Assembly: GCA_002480495.1 (NCBI GenBank)
Contig: DLCG01000008.1
Coordinates: forward strand, 289,363 to 353,362
DNA from: Rhodobiaceae bacterium UBA7804
GTDB taxonomy: Bacteria > Pseudomonadota > Alphaproteobacteria > Parvibaculales > Parvibaculaceae
DNA: 64,000 bases
Reading direction: 5' to 3'
A model generated the notes under the pieces. It searched no databases and had not been told where the DNA came from. It worked only from the letters and a program-made list of their open reading frames with translations. Positions 1 through 8,635 of this stretch are shown here, in pieces (the first letter of the stretch is position 1; the number at the start of each line of letters is the position of its first letter). A program made the position numbers and the translations under genes.

Positions 1-816
1 CTGGCGCGTGCGGTCGCCGATCCAGAGCATATGGGCGGAGGTGTCGTACCATTCGCCCGTGGTGCTATCGACGCGCGTCATCGCTTGCTCATAGCCGAGC
101 AGCAGCGCCTCATGGCTCGTGTAGAAATCCGTCGTGTGGAGCTGGGGCTGCGTCTCGCCGTCGATACCACAGGCGCGCATGAAGTCGAGCGCCTCGGTGA
201 TGCGGTTGGCGAGTTCCTCGTAACGGGCACCTTCCGGGCTGTCGGAAACGAAGCCGAGATTCCAGCGATGCACAAAATCGAGGTCGGCATAACCGCCATT
301 CGCGAAAGCGCGCAGCAAGTTCAGCGTCGAGGCCGACTGCGAATAGGCGCGGAGCAGACGCTCCGGGTCCGGCACGCGGGCGGCTTCATCGAATTCGATG
401 CCATTGATGTTGTCGCCGAGATAGGACGGCAGCGTGACGTCGCCGATGGTCTCGGTGGGCGAGGAACGCGGCTTCGCGAACTGGCCGGCGATACGGCCCA
501 CCTTCACGACCGGCGAAGCGGCAGCGAAGGTCAGCACCACCGCCATCTGCAGCAGTACGCGGAAGGTGTCGCGGATATTGTCGGCGGAGAATTCGGCAAA
601 GCTCTCGGCGCAATCGCCGCCCTGAAGCAGGAAAGCACGGCCCTCGCAGACCTCTGCGAGATCTGCCTTCAGCTTGCGGGCCTCACCTGCAAACACGAGC
701 GGCGGATAGGAGCGCAGACGCGCTTCCACGGCGGCAAGCGCCGCCTCGTCCGGGTAGGCCGGGAGATGCTTCGCGGGCTTTGCGCGCCAGCTCTCCGGTT
801 TCCAGTTTTCCGCCAT
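1..816 (-). CDS. Class II DAHP synthase (3-deoxy-7-phosphoheptulonate synthase), 3' end outside window
   Basis: This enzyme condenses phosphoenolpyruvate and erythrose 4-phosphate in the first step of the shikimate pathway. The visible 272 codons start at ATG 816 (MAENWKPESW) and run off the left edge. Plant/bacterial class II hallmarks are visible: the N-terminal NWKPESWR block, a GGDCAESF motif near residue 68, GRIAGQFAKPRS near residue 100, and the RANGGYADLDF-like region written here as RAFANGGYADLDF. Class II enzymes are usually about 450-460 residues, so roughly 40% of the protein is missing from the window. It is the last visible gene of a minus-strand run after gor, but 141 bp separate it from gor. 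That gap holds a terminator-like hairpin, so it may be controlled separately. Identity is secure; the allosteric type cannot be told from this fragment. Confidence 0.95.
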   Translation of the reverse strand, partial: MAENWKPESWRAKPAKHLPAYPDEAALAAVEARLRSYPPLVFAGEARKLKADLAEVCEGRAFLLQGGDCAESFAEFSADNIRDTFRVLLQMAVVLTFAAASPVVKVGRIAGQFAKPRSSPTETIGDVTLPSYLGDNINGIEFDEAARVPDPERLLRAYSQSASTLNLLRAFANGGYADLDFVHRWNLGFVSDSPEGARYEELANRITEALDFMRACGIDGETQPQLHTTDFYTSHEALLLGYEQAMTRVDSTTGEWYDTSAHMLWIGDRTRQ

Positions 817-835
817 CTTGTCTTCTCCGAAACGC

Positions 836-873
836 AAAAAAGGCCGGATTCCGGGGATTTCGCCCGGAAGGCC
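836..873 (-). terminator. Attenuator-like hairpin with T-tract in the DAHP synthase leader
   Basis: On the minus strand an interrupted stem (GGCC-TTCCGGG with CCCGGAA-TCC-GGCC) is followed directly by TTTTTT at 841-836. The T-tract ends only about 20 nt before the DAHP synthase ATG at 816, so no promoter fits between hairpin and gene. Any transcript of that gene must pass through the hairpin. It could end gor transcripts or act as a conditional attenuator. Confidence 0.5.
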
Positions 874-957
874 GCACCCTTCTCATATGGAAGGCGGATA
901 TATAGTCCACAAGGGCTCTAAAGGGAAGCCTAAGCCCTTGATCCGGCTCAGGGACGG

Positions 958-2343
958 TTAATCCGCCGCCTTGATGATCGGGGCCTGCCACTTCTCCTTG
1001 AGCGTCACGAGTTCCTCGGCGGCGGTCGGATGCACGGCGATGGTCATGTCGAACTGGGCCTTGGTGGCGCCCATCGTGACGGCGATGCCGACGGCCTGAA
1101 TAAGCTCGCCCGAGGCCGGGCCCATGATATGGACGCCGAGCACCTTGTCCGATTTCGCATCGACCACGAGCTTCATGAAGGTGCGCTCCTGCGAACCGGA
1201 GAGCGTGTTCTTCAAGGCGCGGAAGGCCGTCTTGTAGATATCGACCTCGTCGTACTTCTCGCGAGCCTGCGCCTCGGTGAGGCCGACGGTGCCCATTTCC
1301 GGCTGGGAGAAGATCGCGGTCGGAATGATCGAGTGGTCGACCTTCACATCCTTGCCGCCATAGACGGTGTCGGCGAAGGCATGGCCCTCGCGGATCGCAA
1401 CGGGTGTCAGGTTCGCGCGGTCGGTGACGTCGCCCACCGCATAAATGCTTTCCACATTGGTGCGCGAATACTCGTCGACGATGACCTCGCCCTTCTTGCC
1501 AAGCTTCACGCCCGCAGCCTCGAGCCCTAGCCCCTTCGTGTTGGGGTCGCGGCCGATGGCGAACATGACGGCGTCCGCCTCGAGCGTGTCGCCGGAGGTG
1601 AGCGTGGCTTTCAGGCCCGAGGAGGTCTTCTCGACCTTCGTGAAGACCTGGCCTGTGATGATCCTGATGCCTTTCTTGTCCATCTCCTCATGGAGCAGCG
1701 TGCGCAAATCCTCGTCAAATCCGCGCAGGATCTGCTCGCCGCGATAAAGAAGCGTCGTCTCGACGCCGAGCCCGTTGAAGATGCCCGCGAATTCGACCGC
1801 GATATATCCGCCGCCCGCGATGACGATGCGGCGCGGCAGTTCTTCGAGATGGAACGCCTCGTTGGAGGTGATGGTATGTTCCACGCCTTCGAGGTTTTCA
1901 TCCACGTTGGGCTTCGCGCCGACGGCGATCAAAATCCTGCGGGCCGTCACGTTGCGGCCTTCGGCAACGAGATGCACAGTATGCGCATCCTTGAGGATCG
2001 CGCGGCTCTGAATGATTTCGACGCCTGCGTTCTTCAGATTGCGGATGTAGATGCCGTTCAGACGGTCTATTTCCTTGTCCTTGTTGGCGACGAGCGTCTT
2101 CCAGTCAAACTTCGTTTCGACGACCGTCCAGCCGAAGCCTTTCGCATCCTCGAAGTCATCCGAGAAATGACTTGCATAGACGAAGAGCTTTTTCGGCACG
2201 CAGCCGCGAATGACACAGGTACCGCCGACGCGGTATTCCTCGGCGATGGCGACTTTCGCGCCATGGGTCGCCGCGATGCGCGCGGCGCGCACGCCACCGG
2301 AGCCCGCCCCGATGACGAAGAGGTCATAGTCGTATTCGGTCAT
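958..2343 (-). CDS. gor: Glutathione-disulfide reductase
   Basis: A cytoplasmic FAD enzyme that reduces oxidised glutathione with NADPH. The 461-residue length is normal for the family. Visible features are the N-terminal FAD-binding motif GAGSGG (12-17), the redox-active disulfide GGTCVIRGC (Cys43 and Cys48), a second dinucleotide fold with GGGYIAVEFAG near residue 177, an ATG-like YAVGDVTD FAD segment near 305, and the C-terminal HPTAAEE (His438, Glu443) dimer-interface motif. The four residues between the cysteines (VIRG) are typical of glutathione reductase, not of lipoamide dehydrogenase (NVGC type). It lies 23 bp after rpiA in the same direction, probably in one transcript that couples pentose phosphate flux with NADPH-dependent thiol protection. 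Confidence 0.95.
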   Translation of the reverse strand: MTEYDYDLFVIGAGSGGVRAARIAATHGAKVAIAEEYRVGGTCVIRGCVPKKLFVYASHFSDDFEDAKGFGWTVVETKFDWKTLVANKDKEIDRLNGIYIRNLKNAGVEIIQSRAILKDAHTVHLVAEGRNVTARRILIAVGAKPNVDENLEGVEHTITSNEAFHLEELPRRIVIAGGGYIAVEFAGIFNGLGVETTLLYRGEQILRGFDEDLRTLLHEEMDKKGIRIITGQVFTKVEKTSSGLKATLTSGDTLEADAVMFAIGRDPNTKGLGLEAAGVKLGKKGEVIVDEYSRTNVESIYAVGDVTDRANLTPVAIREGHAFADTVYGGKDVKVDHSIIPTAIFSQPEMGTVGLTEAQAREKYDEVDIYKTAFRALKNTLSGSQERTFMKLVVDAKSDKVLGVHIMGPASGELIQAVGIAVTMGATKAQFDMTIAVHPTAAEELVTLKEKWQAPIIKAAD

Positions 2344-2366
2344 CGTTCGGGCTCCGTCTTTTCCGC

Positions 2367-3065
2367 TTAATTCTTCTCGATGATATCGGTGCCCGAAGGG
2401 GTACCTACAATGGCGAGCGAGGCGATGCCGATAAACAATCCGTTATCGACGACGCCGGCTATCCGATTGAGCGCGGCGGCGAGACCATCGGGATCGGGAA
2501 TCCGGACGAACTCGCAGTCGTAGATGAAATTCTCGCTGTCCGTGAAGAAAGGCTCGCCATATTCGTCCGCGCGGCGGGACATCTTGCCGGTGCAGCCGAA
2601 GGCGCTTGCCACTTCCGCGATCTTGCGAGCGGTCACGGAAGCTCCGAAGGGAATGACCTCGACGGGCAAGGGAAAGGCGCCGAGCGTTTCCACCACCTTC
2701 GACGCATCCGCGATGACGATCATCCTGTCCGATGCGGTCGCCACGATCTTCTCGCGGAGCAGCGCTCCGCCGCCGCCCTTGATGAGGCGGAGTTCGCGAT
2801 CAAGCTCATCGGCGCCATCGACAGTGATGTCGAGACGAGGCGTATCGTCGAGATTGCTGAGGGGGATGCCGAGGCTCGCGGCGAGCTTTCCCGTGCGCTC
2901 CGATGTCGGTACACCGACCACGTCGAGCCCCTGCTTCACCTTGTCGCCCAGTACACGGACGAAATGTTCCGCCGTCGAGCCCGTACCGAGGCCGAGCTTC
3001 ATGCCCGGCTTTACATAGTCGAGCGCGCGGATGGCCGCGGCCTTCTTCTGGTCGTCCGCAGTCAT
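2367..3065 (-). CDS. rpiA: Ribose-5-phosphate isomerase A
   Basis: Interconverts ribose 5-phosphate and ribulose 5-phosphate in the non-oxidative pentose phosphate pathway. The 232 residues match the RpiA family length. The phosphate-binding GLGTGSTAEHF (25-35), catalytic-site DGADELD (83-89) and KGGGGALLREK (96-106, with the general base Glu at about 105) are all present. The ATG at 3065 is 3 bp from the gabD stop, so translation is probably coupled. The class A fold is clear, with no similarity to RpiB. Confidence 0.95.
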   Translation of the reverse strand: MTADDQKKAAAIRALDYVKPGMKLGLGTGSTAEHFVRVLGDKVKQGLDVVGVPTSERTGKLAASLGIPLSNLDDTPRLDITVDGADELDRELRLIKGGGGALLREKIVATASDRMIVIADASKVVETLGAFPLPVEVIPFGASVTARKIAEVASAFGCTGKMSRRADEYGEPFFTDSENFIYDCEFVRIPDPDGLAAALNRIAGVVDNGLFIGIASLAIVGTPSGTDIIEKN

Positions 3066-3068
3066 CGT

Positions 3069-4529
3069 TCAGAGCCCCGCCATTGCCACATATTTCACTT
3101 CGAGAAATTCTTCCATGCCCCAGGGCCCGCCTTCGCGGCCGAGACCGGACTCCTTGAAGCCGCCGAAGGGCGCAAGCTCGGTCGAGATGAGCCCGGCATT
3201 GACCCCCACGAGACCGTATTCGAGCGCCTCGGCCACGCGCCAGACGCGGCCGATGTCGCGGCTATAGAAATAGGAGGCGAGACCGAAGGGCGTGTCGTTG
3301 GCCAGCGCTATCGCCTCGTCGTCGGTCTCGAAACGGAAGACCGGGGCGAGCGGACCGAAGGTTTCCTCGCGAGCGGCCTTCATGTCCGGCTTCATGCCGA
3401 CAACGACCGTCGGCTCGTAAAAGGTTCCGCCTTTCGGGTGGCGCTTGCCGCCGGTGAGAATTTTCGCGCCGCCCGCGACGGCATCGGCGACATGCTCCTC
3501 CACCTTCTCGACGGCGGCCATTTCGATCAGCGGGCCTTGCGCGACGCCTTCCTCGAAGCCGGAGCCGACCTTCAGTTCCGCCACCCTCTTCGCCAGCTTC
3601 CCGACGAACTCGTCATGAACGGCGGACTGCACGAGGAAACGGTTGGTGCAGATGCAGGTCTGGCCGGTGTTGCGATATTTGGAAGCGACGGCGCCCTCGA
3701 CGGCCGCATCGACATCCGCATCGTCGAAGACGATGAAGGGCGCGTTGCCGCCGAGTTCGAGCGAGACCTTCTTCACCGTGGAGGCGGATTGCTGCATCAG
3801 CTCCTTGCCGATTTCGGTGGAGCCGGTGAACGTCACCTTGCGCACGAGAGGATTCGACGTCATTTCGCCGCCGATCGCCCCAGCCTTGCCGGTGACGATG
3901 CTCAAGACGCCATCCGGAATGCCCGCGCGCTGCGCCAGCTCGGCAAGGGCGAAGGCGGAAAGCGGCGTCATGGTAGCGGGTTTCACGACCATCGAGCAGC
4001 CCGCCGCCAGCGCCGGCGCCGCCTTGCGCGTGATCATGGCGGCAGGAAAGTTCCACGGCGTGATCGCGGCGCAAACGCCGATGGGCTGCTTCAGAACGAC
4101 GATGCGGCGATCATTCGTGGGCGCGGGAACGACGGAGCCATAAACGCGCTTCGCCTCCTCAGCATAGAATTCGATGAAGGCCGCGGCATAGGCAATTTCA
4201 CCCTTCGCTTCGGCAAGCGGCTTGCCCTGCTCGGCCGTCAGGATCGCGCCCAGATCGTCCTGGTTCGCCATCATGAGGTCGAACCAGCGCCGCAGAATGG
4301 CGGAACGCTCCTTGGCAGACCGCACGGCCCATTCCTTCTGGGCGCGATGGGCCGCCTCGATCGCCTTCCTCGTTTCCGCCGCGCCGAGCGAAGGAACCGT
4401 CGCGATGGTCTCGCCCGTCGCCGGATCGGTCACATCTATCCGGGGGGCTTCCTCGCCGACCCATTTCCCATCCACGAAACAGAGGGTTCTGAGCAGCGAC
4501 TTGTCCTTGAGGCGGCTGGAGAGCGTCAT
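3069..4529 (-). CDS. gabD: NAD(P)-dependent succinate-semialdehyde dehydrogenase
   Basis: Aldehyde dehydrogenase of the GabD type (486 residues), oxidising succinate semialdehyde to succinate in GABA or related degradation. Family motifs in order are PWNFPAAM near 157, FTGSTEIGK near 230, the catalytic glutamate in LELGGNAP near 258, the catalytic cysteine in GQTCICTNR near 292, EETFGP near 390 and the C-terminal PFGGFKESG. The double Cys (CIC) is common in SSADHs and can form a redox switch. It is the first gene of the gabD-rpiA-gor run; its start faces a peptidase gene across a 163 bp divergent intergenic region. No GABA transaminase is nearby, so the exact aldehyde is inferred from family similarity. 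Confidence 0.88.
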   Translation of the reverse strand: MTLSSRLKDKSLLRTLCFVDGKWVGEEAPRIDVTDPATGETIATVPSLGAAETRKAIEAAHRAQKEWAVRSAKERSAILRRWFDLMMANQDDLGAILTAEQGKPLAEAKGEIAYAAAFIEFYAEEAKRVYGSVVPAPTNDRRIVVLKQPIGVCAAITPWNFPAAMITRKAAPALAAGCSMVVKPATMTPLSAFALAELAQRAGIPDGVLSIVTGKAGAIGGEMTSNPLVRKVTFTGSTEIGKELMQQSASTVKKVSLELGGNAPFIVFDDADVDAAVEGAVASKYRNTGQTCICTNRFLVQSAVHDEFVGKLAKRVAELKVGSGFEEGVAQGPLIEMAAVEKVEEHVADAVAGGAKILTGGKRHPKGGTFYEPTVVVGMKPDMKAAREETFGPLAPVFRFETDDEAIALANDTPFGLASYFYSRDIGRVWRVAEALEYGLVGVNAGLISTELAPFGGFKESGLGREGGPWGMEEFLEVKYVAMAGL

Positions 4530-4692
4530 GAAAAATCCCTGAAAAACTGCGGTATCGGGCTGGGTTATTGCCTATACCCGCCCGCGCACGTCATATAGAA
4601 GCCAAGGCTTGACCATCCATATCCCTATCGGCACCCCTTGTTAACACCCGCCGGCGGGGAACGGAAAGGCCCTCGAAACGATACGGAAACGC

Positions 4693-5838
4693 ATGAAGGC
4701 CACAGATTACTTCTCCGAGACCTATGCGGAAGCGAGAGAGCGTTTCCTCGATGCGGCGCGGGCAACCGGCGCGCGGATTTCCACGCATGAGAACCCGCAT
4801 GCACAAGGGCCCGGCGGGCAAAGGCTTTTCACGGATACGGCATGGCACGGCCCCGAAGACGCGGAGACCGTGCTGCTCAATGTCTGCGGCACGCATGGAG
4901 CGGAGGGCTATGGCGGCTCGGCCGCGATGAGTGCATGGATGAGGGAAGCGGGGCCCACCCGGCTGCCGCAGGGCGTTGCGCTGCTGATGGTTCATGCGGT
5001 CAATCCCTTCGGATTCGCCTGGGGGCTCCGGGGCACGGAAAACAACGTGGACCTCAACCGGAACTTTCTCGACCATTCGAAGCCGCACCCGGAGAATCCG
5101 CTCTACGAGGAGCTGCACGAGATCCTCTGCCCCAATTCGCTCGACGAAAAGGCGATGCAGAAAATGCTGACCGCAGGCGCACGCTTCGTCGAGCGGCACG
5201 GACAATGGGCGTTGGAAGACGCGATCAGCCGCGGGCAATACACGCATCCGGACGGCTATCATTTCGGCGGCACGGCGCCCGAATGGTCGAACCTCATCAT
5301 GCGGGATATCGTGAGCCGCGAGCTCGCCCATGCGCGGAAGGTCGGTTTCATCGACTGGCATTCGGGCCCGACCGGCGACGGCGAACTCATCTATCTGTGC
5401 TATTCGGAGCCGGGCAGCGCCGGTCTGCGCCGCGCCGCGGGCTGGTGGGGCAAGGAAGCGCTCGATCCCAAGACCGTGGATGCGATGTGGGGGTCGAAAC
5501 GGCCGACAAGGCGCGGCACGATGTTCTGGGGCATCGAAGACATGCTCTCCCCTCACGCGGAATTCGCGGGAGCGGCAATCGAATTCCGCTCGGCGCGAGC
5601 GAAAAACAATGCTGCCAAAGCCATGCGCGTGCCGATGCTCGAACGCTGGCTGCGCTTTATCGGGGGGTTCGATGCGCCGGAAGCGCCCGGTTATTTCGAG
5701 GAAATTCGCGAGGACTACGCGCCGAGGCGGATATCCTGGCAGGAAAATGTGATCGCCAATGCGCTTTTCTGCTACGAGCGCACACTGAGAGGCCTCGAAG
5801 ACTGGAACCGCGAAGGCGGTCTGAAAGCCGCCGACTAG
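4693..5838 (+). CDS. DUF2817 / M14-like zinc metallopeptidase
   Basis: A 381-residue protein of the DUF2817 branch of the M14 carboxypeptidase-like superfamily. Likely zinc ligands lie in CGTHGAEGYGG (about 65-75, H and E) and in IDWHSG (near 221). The substrate-binding NNVDLNRNF motif is near 116, and a candidate catalytic glutamate lies in AAIEFRSAR near 296. No signal peptide is seen, so it is probably cytoplasmic. The ATG at 4693 follows a GGAAACG-type site. It ends 3 bp before the convergent GNAT gene. The substrate is unknown; family members are annotated only as deacylases or peptidases. Confidence 0.85.
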   Translation: MKATDYFSETYAEARERFLDAARATGARISTHENPHAQGPGGQRLFTDTAWHGPEDAETVLLNVCGTHGAEGYGGSAAMSAWMREAGPTRLPQGVALLMVHAVNPFGFAWGLRGTENNVDLNRNFLDHSKPHPENPLYEELHEILCPNSLDEKAMQKMLTAGARFVERHGQWALEDAISRGQYTHPDGYHFGGTAPEWSNLIMRDIVSRELAHARKVGFIDWHSGPTGDGELIYLCYSEPGSAGLRRAAGWWGKEALDPKTVDAMWGSKRPTRRGTMFWGIEDMLSPHAEFAGAAIEFRSARAKNNAAKAMRVPMLERWLRFIGGFDAPEAPGYFEEIREDYAPRRISWQENVIANALFCYERTLRGLEDWNREGGLKAAD

Positions 5839-5841
5839 GTT

Positions 5842-6333
5842 TCAATCGAGCACGAAATCGTAACGCACTTCCATTATTTCGGGATAGCGCGGGAAACCGA
5901 CAGGCCGGCGCGCGACGAGGCGGCCGCCCATGCGCTCATAGAAGCCGCGGGCTTTCAGATTCTTCTCCAGCACCCAGAGAAACGCCTCGCGGCGGCCAAA
6001 GCAGGAAATCTCGTCGAAGAGATGTGTGAGCAGCGCCGCACCGACGCCATGGCCGTGATCCGCCTTGCGGACATAGAGGGTCGTGACTTCCGCGCCTTCG
6101 GCATGTCCGAAGCCGACGGGCGCGCCCGACTGTTCCGCAATCCAGGCGATACCCTCCTGAAGGTGCCGCTCCCAGTTCACCTCGTCGCGGCGGGCATCGA
6201 GCCTGTCGAGAAGCGGCTGCGGCAGCAGGCCCGGATAGGATTCGCGCCAGCATGTGACCTTGAGGCGGGCGAGCGTTTCCTCGTCCCGCCCGGGCATGGC
6301 CATTCGCGTCCGGTAGCGCGTGAGCAGTTTCAT
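5842..6333 (-). CDS. GNAT family N-acetyltransferase
   Basis: A 163-residue single-domain acetyltransferase. The acetyl-CoA-binding motif A appears as LYVRKADHGHGVGAALL (about 93-109), a variant of the Q/RxxGxG/A loop. The downstream NLKARGFYERMGG segment is the conserved motif B region of the fold. The N-terminal stretch ending in WRESYPGLLP resembles GNATs that act on small molecules or protein N-termini. It diverges from the Gph-like gene and meets the DUF2817 peptidase 3' end. The substrate cannot be inferred. Confidence 0.85.
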   Translation of the reverse strand: MKLLTRYRTRMAMPGRDEETLARLKVTCWRESYPGLLPQPLLDRLDARRDEVNWERHLQEGIAWIAEQSGAPVGFGHAEGAEVTTLYVRKADHGHGVGAALLTHLFDEISCFGRREAFLWVLEKNLKARGFYERMGGRLVARRPVGFPRYPEIMEVRYDFVLD

Positions 6334-6506
6334 GGGAAAAGTATGGACGAGAACAGGCCGGGAATCGAAGGAGAAAATCGAGGCGGAAAACGCCTGTTCC
6401 GCCCGATGCCGCGGCGATGCGAAGGCCGCCCCGGGAGCGGGGCTTGCCTGCCGGGACGGACCATGCGAGACAAGCCGGGTTCCACACCCCGCCCGGTCTT
6501 GCCCGC

Positions 6507-7190
6507 ATGTCCCGCCCTGTCATTCTCTTCGATCTCGACGGCACGCTTGCCGATACGGCAGCCGATCTCTGCGAGACGCTCAATGTGATCCTTGAGATGC
6601 ATGGGCGCGAGCGCGTGCCGGAAGAGCGCGTTCGGCATCTCGTCGGCGGCGGGGCGCGTCTTTTGCTGGAGCGCGGCTACCGGGAGACGGGCGAACCGGC
6701 GAGCGAGGAAGCGCTCGACCTGAGTTTCCACGAGTTCATCGACTATTACGGCCGGCACATTGCCGACCATACGAAGCTCTGGCCGGGCATGCGCGACCAG
6801 CTCGACTGGCTCAGCGAGCACGGCGCGCTGATGGCCGTCTGCACCAACAAGGTGGAAGGCCTGTCGCGGAAGCTTCTCGAGATGCTCGGCATCGACCACT
6901 ATTTTCCGGTCGTGATCGGCGGCGACACGCTGCCCGTGAAAAAGCCCGACCCGGAGCACCTTTTCGAGGCGATCCGCCAGCTTGGCGGTATGCGCGAAAA
7001 CGCGGTGATGGTGGGTGACAGCGAGACGGACGTCTATGCGGCGAAGAATGCGGGGCTTCCCTGCATCTGCGTGAGCTTCGGCTATACGCGCGTGCCGGTG
7101 GCGGAGCTCGACGCCGAGGCCGTGATCGACCATTTCAACGAATTCCCCGCCGCGCTCGCGAAGCTTCTGCCGGGACATTTCGGCAATTAG
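6507..7190 (+). CDS. gph: HAD-superfamily hydrolase, phosphoglycolate phosphatase-like
   Basis: A 227-residue HAD subfamily IA phosphatase. Motif I is DLDGTLADT (about 8-16, nucleophile and acid aspartates), motif II is the CTNK segment near 112, and motifs III/IV are KKPDPEHL and VGDSETDVYAAKNAG. The alpha-helical cap between motifs I and II matches Gph, which removes 2-phosphoglycolate formed during DNA repair. The ATG at 6507 is chosen because homology begins at SRPVILFDLDG; an upstream in-frame extension reads as low-complexity GC-rich sequence. Phosphatase class is firm, the specific substrate less so. Confidence 0.85.
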   Translation: MSRPVILFDLDGTLADTAADLCETLNVILEMHGRERVPEERVRHLVGGGARLLLERGYRETGEPASEEALDLSFHEFIDYYGRHIADHTKLWPGMRDQLDWLSEHGALMAVCTNKVEGLSRKLLEMLGIDHYFPVVIGGDTLPVKKPDPEHLFEAIRQLGGMRENAVMVGDSETDVYAAKNAGLPCICVSFGYTRVPVAELDAEAVIDHFNEFPAALAKLLPGHFGN

Positions 7191-7193
7191 GGT

Positions 7194-8363
7194 TCAGGCG
7201 ATCTTCAGCACACGGTCGCCATCGACAAGCTCGATATCCGCATATTCGCAGATGCCCTCGCGGCGCTGAAAGACGCTGACCGCGATTAGCCAGACCTTCA
7301 CGATGCGCGCGGGCGGCGCGCCGACGGCCCTTGCATAATCGGCACGAACCGGCTGCTCCTCAGCGAGCCATTTACCGAGATCCGCGGGATTGGAGCGCAG
7401 CACCCAATGCGTCTCGACCTTGTCCCAATAGGGAAGCGGGCAACGAAAGATCGTGCCCTCCGCGAGCGAAGAAGACCACATATAGGTAAGGTCCTGTCCG
7501 TTATCGAACTCGACGGCGATGGAGAGATAGTCGTGCGTGGGCTGGATGTCTTCCGGCAGATCGCAGGGAAGCCTGTCGACTTTCCAGCGCCAGCGCAATC
7601 TTGTATTCTCCGTAAGCGGAACATCGACGGGATATTGCAGGATGCCGACATCGCCCGCCGTATGGCAGCAGATGCTATGGCCGCCGCCGTTGTTCGCGTC
7701 GCGGAAAATGCGGCCCTCGCCGAGGCGCCAGAGATAGCGCCAGCCCTGGGGCGGAAAGACGGGGTTCAACACTTCTTCTCGTGCGCGAGCGACGAGACCT
7801 TCATAGTCGCCCGCGCGGGACATCGCCTCGAGGCCGGCAAGCGCGCCCTGCTTCCAGACGATGATGCAGGCGGCAACAATGCCCTCGACGCCACCGCGCG
7901 GATAGGCGGGATCGAAGGCGCCCTCCTCGTCCGCCCATTCGCCCGGCGGCTTCGCGACGATTTCAAGGGACCCGCCCTGCGAGGCGGTAACGGTCGAACT
8001 GTTCGTTTGGGTTTTCACGACCGTCTTTCCGCCCATGCGCAGCCAAAGACCGATACGGGCGCCGAAACCGAGATCGAGCGGCTTCGAGGCCCAATAGCCG
8101 CCCGCGGCAAGAACGGTCATCTCTTCGCCCGTGGCGAGATCGATATCGAGAGACCGCCAGCCCTCTTCGGGGGCGAGAGAAACCAGGCGCGCAACCCGGA
8201 TGTGAGCCGAGACGGCCGGCTCAGCAAGCAGGCCGGAGAGCGCCTGCTCGAAGGCGGGCCCCGCATCCGGTCCAAGCGGGCGCGGGCTCGCAAGGCGTCC
8301 AATGCCGCGGAGAGCAAGCCGGCCGAGCGTCATCACGTTCCTCAGGGCCGGATTTCCCGTCAT
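7194..8363 (-). CDS. DUF3047 domain protein
   Basis: About 389 residues. The C-terminal half (roughly 190-389) carries the DUF3047 pattern, including WRWKVDRLP, DYLSIAVEFDNG and IFQRREGICEYADIEL-type segments (here VFQRREGICEYADIEL). DUF3047 proteins are of unknown function, with a beta-rich fold. The N-terminal half is an additional region without a recognised domain. The ATG at 8363 is preferred over one at 8411 because it is preceded by GAGGGAG at a suitable distance. No signal peptide is evident. It converges with gph (3 bp apart) and diverges from the tRNA gene. No function is assigned. Confidence 0.75.
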   Translation of the reverse strand: MTGNPALRNVMTLGRLALRGIGRLASPRPLGPDAGPAFEQALSGLLAEPAVSAHIRVARLVSLAPEEGWRSLDIDLATGEEMTVLAAGGYWASKPLDLGFGARIGLWLRMGGKTVVKTQTNSSTVTASQGGSLEIVAKPPGEWADEEGAFDPAYPRGGVEGIVAACIIVWKQGALAGLEAMSRAGDYEGLVARAREEVLNPVFPPQGWRYLWRLGEGRIFRDANNGGGHSICCHTAGDVGILQYPVDVPLTENTRLRWRWKVDRLPCDLPEDIQPTHDYLSIAVEFDNGQDLTYMWSSSLAEGTIFRCPLPYWDKVETHWVLRSNPADLGKWLAEEQPVRADYARAVGAPPARIVKVWLIAVSVFQRREGICEYADIELVDGDRVLKIA

Positions 8364-8438
8364 CGCCGTCTTCTCCCTCGTTTTCGCGGTCTTTTGCCTG
8401 CCAGGGAACATAACGCATGAGGCAGGCTTTGCGACCGC

Positions 8439-8468
8439 TTGACTTCGCGCGGGCGCAAAGCCTATAGA
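8439..8468 (+). promoter_or_regulatory. Predicted sigma-70-type promoter of tRNA-Val
   Basis: A -35 TTGACT (8439-8444) and a -10 TATAGA (8463-8468) are separated by 18 bp, about 57 bp upstream of the mature tRNA 5' end. Five of six and four of six bases match the consensus. Confidence 0.6.
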
Positions 8469-8525
8469 CGGGCTCCCTCGGCATATATGCCGCTTCGACG
8501 CCCGCCGCGCCGGGCATGTCGTAGA

Positions 8526-8601
8526 GGACGGTTAGCTCAGTTGGTAGAGCACTGTGTTCACATCGCAGGGGTCACTGGTTCGAGTCCAGTACCGTCCACC
8601 A
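8526..8601 (+). tRNA. tRNA-Val (anticodon CAC)
   Basis: A 76-nt cloverleaf folds completely. The acceptor stem pairs GGACGGT with ACCGTCC, the D arm is GCTC/GAGC, the anticodon stem is CTGTG/CGCAG with loop TTCACAT (anticodon CAC), and the T arm is ACTGG-TTCGAGT-CCAGT. The 3' CCA is encoded (8599-8601). It decodes GUG. It stands alone in a 270 bp gap between a DUF3047 gene and a TauE gene. No integrase or duplicated tRNA end is seen nearby, so it is not visibly used as an attachment site. Confidence 0.97.
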
Positions 8602-8635
8602 TTTTCCTTCAGCAATGGCAGATGTTTCGCGGCAC

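Noticed and set aside
2964..4598. A 544-codon open frame antisense to rpiA and gabD
   Set aside because: Its composition (His/Arg/Gly-rich) is a third-position shadow of the two well-conserved genes on the other strand.
8526..8601. The tRNA gene as a possible integration site
   Set aside because: No integrase, no duplicated tRNA 3' end and no shift in gene type are seen around it.
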